A stretch of 64,000 nucleotides of DNA, from assembly GCF_000014285.2 (NCBI RefSeq), contig NC_008343.2:2094501-2158500 (forward strand). Direction: 5' to 3'. The translations under genes and the position numbers were made by a program. How positions within the stretch are numbered: the stretch's first letter is position 1; each line of letters starts with the position of its first letter. Below the pieces are notes generated by a model. It saw nothing but the letters and a program-made list of their open reading frames with translations. It had not been told where the DNA came from and did no database searches. This DNA is from Granulibacter bethesdensis CGDNIH1. GTDB taxonomy: Bacteria > Pseudomonadota > Alphaproteobacteria > Acetobacterales > Acetobacteraceae. Of the stretch, positions 61,472 through 64,000 are shown piece by piece.

Positions 61472-63274
61472 TCAGTTGTCGATGCCGAATACCGTCAGCA
61501 CGCCACCAAGCTGCGTGTAGTTGGCGAGCGAGCGATAGGCACCCACTGCACCCAGACCTTCAGCGTCCCCGGACAGGCCAGCGGCCATACCGATACCGGC
61601 CCAGCCACCAAGGCCGGACAGAACGGCGATATACTGCTTGCCCTTGTGCTCATAGGCATTGACGTTGCCGATGATGCCGGACGGGGTCTTGTATTTGTAG
61701 AGCAGCTTGCCGGTCTTGGCATCGACTGCCTTCAGATAGCCTTCCAGCGTGCCGTAATACACAACGCCACCAGCCGTGGAGAGCGCACCGGACCATACGG
61801 AGAACAGTTCCGGATCGGACCAGGCAATCTTGCCCTTGTTAACATCATAGGCGATGAAGTTGCCCAGATGGTTTTCGCCCGGCGGCGGATACATATTGAC
61901 GGTGGAGCCGACGAAAGGCTGACCGGCGGTATAGGATACCTTGAACGGCTCATAATCCATGCAGATGTGGTTCGTCGGCACGTAGAACATGTGGTTCTGC
62001 GGATCGAACGAAGCAGGCTGCTGGTCCTTGACGCCGAGAGCGGCGGGGCAGATGCCCTTCGTGTTGTGGTCTTCACCACCCGCTTCGGTGGAGTATTTCT
62101 TCACACGATCAGGCAGGCCGGTCTTCAGATCAACGCCGGTGGCCCAGTTGACGATCGGATCGAACTTGTTCGCCTGCAGCAGCTCACCCGTCACGCGGTC
62201 AAGCACATAGGCGAAGCCGTTACGGTCGAAATGCACCAGCGCCTTGGTTTCCTTGCCGTTCACTTTCGTGTCGGCGAGGATCATTTCGTTGATGCCGTCA
62301 TAGTCCCATTCGTCATGCGGGGTCATCTGATAGACCCACTTTGCAACGCCGGTATCCGCATCACGCGCGAAAATGGTCATGGACCACTTGTTTTCACCAG
62401 GACGCTGCACCGGATTCCAGGTGCTGGGATTGCCGGACCCGTAATAGACCAGGTTCAGCTTCGGATCGTAGGAATACCAGCCCCAGGTCGCACCGCCACC
62501 CGTTTTCCACTGATCGCCCTGCCAGGTCTTGATGGAGCTGTCCTTGCCAACCGGCTTGCCGAGAGCGGTGGTCTTGTCATCGAACAGGATCTGGTCATCC
62601 GGCCCGGTGGAAAACGCCTTCCAGACCAGCTTGCCGTCTTTCAGGCTGTAAGCGGTCAGACGGCCCTGCACACCGAATTCACCACCGGAGATACCAACAA
62701 TCACCTTGTCCTTCACGATGAAGGGGGCGCTGGTGGAGGTTTCACCCTTCTTCGGATCGCCGTTGGTGACTTTCCAGACTTCCTTGCCGGTCTTGGCGTC
62801 GAGGGCGACAACCTTGGTGTCGGCCTGGGCCAGAATGATCTTGCCGTCACCATAAGCAACGCCGCGATTCACGGTGTCACAGCACATCACCGGAATGACT
62901 TCCGGATCCTGCTTCGGTTCGTACGACCAGATCACGCGGCCATTGTCGTTCAGATCGAGGGCGAACACCTTGTTCGGGAACGGCGTATGCACATACATGA
63001 CATCGCCAATCACAAGCGGGCCGCCTTCATGGCCACGCAGAACACCGGTGGAGAAGCTCCACACCGGATGCAGCTTGCCGGCATTGGCAACCGTGATCTG
63101 CTTCAGCGCGCTGTAACGCTGATTGGCGAAATCACCGGCCTGCATGGACCAGTTGGCCGGGTTCTTGGACAGTTTCGCGAGATCTTCATTGGCACGCGCG
63201 CCATCAACCGCAGTCAGGCCGACAAAGGCTGACACGGCAACGGACATCGCAAGCAGTCGCTTGCTGGACTTCAT
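61472..63274 (-). CDS. xoxF: Lanthanide-dependent PQQ methanol dehydrogenase XoxF
   Basis: 600 residues, a periplasmic eight-bladed propeller with PQQ that oxidises methanol. ATG 63274 has GGGAGGA six bases upstream; the signal peptide ends near GARANE. Vicinal cysteines CC at 131-132 stack on PQQ. Metal ligands fit Glu199 (GGEFG), Asn282 (GSGNP), the catalytic Asp324 and Asp326 in [10 protein letters not shown]. The second Asp, Ala in the calcium enzyme MxaF, marks lanthanide use. Repeated W motifs such as [11 protein letters not shown] mark the blades. It heads the xoxFGJ group; no MxaF, MxaI or PQQ synthesis genes are in the window. Confidence 0.97.
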   Translation of the reverse strand: MKSSKRLLAMSVAVSAFVGLTAVDGARANEDLAKLSKNPANWSMQAGDFANQRYSALKQITVANAGKLHPVWSFSTGVLRGHEGGPLVIGDVMYVHTPFPNKVFALDLNDNGRVIWSYEPKQDPEVIPVMCCDTVNRGVAYGDGKIILAQADTKVVALDAKTGKEVWKVTNGDPKKGETSTSAPFIVKDKVIVGISGGEFGVQGRLTAYSLKDGKLVWKAFSTGPDDQILFDDKTTALGKPVGKDSSIKTWQGDQWKTGGGATWGWYSYDPKLNLVYYGSGNPSTWNPVQRPGENKWSMTIFARDADTGVAKWVYQMTPHDEWDYDGINEMILADTKVNGKETKALVHFDRNGFAYVLDRVTGELLQANKFDPIVNWATGVDLKTGLPDRVKKYSTEAGGEDHNTKGICPAALGVKDQQPASFDPQNHMFYVPTNHICMDYEPFKVSYTAGQPFVGSTVNMYPPPGENHLGNFIAYDVNKGKIAWSDPELFSVWSGALSTAGGVVYYGTLEGYLKAVDAKTGKLLYKYKTPSGIIGNVNAYEHKGKQYIAVLSGLGGWAGIGMAAGLSGDAEGLGAVGAYRSLANYTQLGGVLTVFGIDN

Positions 63275-63435
63275 AAAAATCCTCCCTGGGTTTGGCCGAC
63301 CCCCACCAAAAACGCCCACCTTTCCGGCAGGTCTGGCATTGGCAGAAGCCGGTCGAAGCCACCCCCACCTGTGCTGGCGGATGTGGCGCGCGGGAGATTA
63401 TCTCCCACCGCCTTCCAACGACAAGAGGCAATATG

Positions 63436-63447
63436 GCATAAAATGCA
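63436..63447. repeat. GCATAAAATGCA motif upstream of xoxF
   Basis: Identical to the 12-mer at the start of the kinase gene (48407-48418, opposite orientation). Imperfect palindrome with arms GCAT/ATGC. Confidence 0.35.
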
Positions 63448-63662
63448 TAAAACAGGTTACATGATTGGAAAATACATCGTCACAACAGCGCATGATGTCT
63501 GGATATTATAGACTCTCTGTCACTTTCCGGCGGTATCTGCTGTCATGATTCGTCACTTAAATTACGTTTTAGAGAAACGGGATGATCACTTTGCTCATTC
63601 CAGAACGTGGGAAGAATGATAGACTAAAACCGCGCACAACTATCATTATAAGCAAATAAACT

Positions 63663-63675
63663 GGCATTAAATGCC
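63663..63675. repeat. GGCATT-A-AATGCC palindrome
   Basis: Perfect 13-base palindrome 14 bases upstream of the right-end gene's start, sharing GGCAT and ATGC with the motif at 63435-63446. Confidence 0.4.
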
Positions 63676-63689
63676 GTCAGGTTCAGGAA

Positions 63690-64000
63690 ATGCTCCGTTA
63701 CTCCCTCTCTGCCTTGCTCTCCGCCATGTTGCTGACCGCTCCGGCCTTTGCCGCCGATCAGCCCGGCACCGAACCATCCACCAATCCGGCCGTCCATGCC
63801 GTGTTCGAATCACCGCATCTGGCCAATATCACCCAGCCGGAAACGCTGATCTATTCCTATGAGTACAAAGGTCCGCAGCCTTTTACGGACACGGTGTCAG
63901 AGCAGATCATCAAGATCCATCCCGATGGAACCAAGCTGGTCGGGTTTCACTTCCTGACTGGCGACCGCTTCATGTTCACACCATCGCTGGATGATTATCG
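63690..64000 (+). CDS. Exported protein, incomplete at the window end
   Basis: The first 103 codons starting at ATG 63690, open to the last base. A Sec signal peptide is cleaved near AFAADQ. The mature part reads NPAVHAVFESPHLANITQPE, TLIYSYEYKGP and HPDGTKLVGFHFLTGDRF, suggesting a beta-rich domain. I do not recognise the family. Its position divergent from xoxF suggests a place in the methanol oxidation module. The C-terminus lies outside the window. Confidence 0.7.
   Translation, partial: MLRYSLSALLSAMLLTAPAFAADQPGTEPSTNPAVHAVFESPHLANITQPETLIYSYEYKGPQPFTDTVSEQIIKIHPDGTKLVGFHFLTGDRFMFTPSLDDY

Larger units (their letters stand above)
63275..63689. promoter_or_regulatory. Divergent promoter region between xoxF and the right-end gene
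   Basis: 415 bases, AT-rich in the right half. Palindromes: GGGAGA-TTA-TCTCCC (63392-63406), GGCAT-run GGCATAAAATGC (63435-63446) and GGCATT-A-AATGCC (63663-63675). The last lies 14 bases before the next ATG. These are candidate sites for the MoxX-like regulator or a lanthanide-sensing switch; no promoter hexamers are clearly assigned. Confidence 0.45.

Noticed and set aside
61424-63232. 602-codon open frame on the plus strand opposite xoxF
   Set aside because: It mirrors the codon pattern of xoxF, has no ribosome binding site or family resemblance, and xoxF is unquestionable.

Overview
The window looks like the chromosome of an alphaproteobacterium of the family Acetobacteraceae, close to Granulibacter and acidophilic or methylotrophic relatives. 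The basis is a CcrM-type adenine methyltransferase, a stand-alone F0 ATP synthase operon with two b-type subunits, a very long alanine-rich SMC, a GC-rich base composition, and a PQQ methanol oxidation cluster of the XoxF type. The family assignment is inference; there is no rRNA gene in the window to settle it. I see no insertion sequence, prophage, CRISPR array, tRNA or rRNA gene.

Region by region. 1-600 holds a broken DUF1697 gene. 780-11593 carries genome maintenance genes (rnhB, ccrM, mutY, a DciA-like gene, smc) with a POT peptide transporter, a secreted Gly/Pro-rich protein and a DsbA-like thioredoxin. 11646-15042 has an ankyrin protein and the F0 operon atpI-atpB-atpE-atpF'-atpF, with a promoter and a terminator visible. 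15180-17725 holds small envelope proteins (lipoprotein, VWA-type DUF1194, pentapeptide repeat). 18142-25111 is housekeeping: ispH, thrB, rnhA, peroxiredoxin, YqgE, a HAD phosphatase, pyrD, and an S24-like regulator. 25170-28222 is a GST/FkbM-like/Nudix operon. After an AT-rich gap with perfect palindromes come an RlpA-like protein and a lipoprotein. 30156-34990 combines a BASS-type carrier with a minimal ethanolamine pathway (eutB, eutC, permease). 36161-40075 is a sulfate ABC importer, followed by an OmpR/EnvZ-type pair, a beta carbonic anhydrase and small envelope proteins.

The most interesting part is the right third, 45972 to the end. It carries a NarL/NarX-type pair resembling MoxX/MoxY of Paracoccus, a TonB-dependent receptor, a secreted protein with an EF-hand-like acidic loop, a soluble cytochrome c, a nitrate/sulfonate-type ABC importer with a Tat-type binding protein, and a five-gene translationally coupled PQQ-associated ABC operon (binding protein, beta-propeller, ATPase, ABC-2 permease, unknown periplasmic protein). 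Opposite to these lies xoxF-xoxG-xoxJ plus a CxxxCW rhodanese-like gene. XoxF has the extra aspartate (D326) that marks lanthanide-dependent methanol dehydrogenases, and no MxaF/MxaI is present here. The reading is a periplasmic lanthanide-dependent methanol oxidation module together with its own regulation, metal uptake and electron acceptor. The metal-uptake role of the TonB receptor and ABC systems is inferred from context and from the lut cluster of Methylobacterium.

End effects: the right-most gene, divergent from xoxF, runs off the window.
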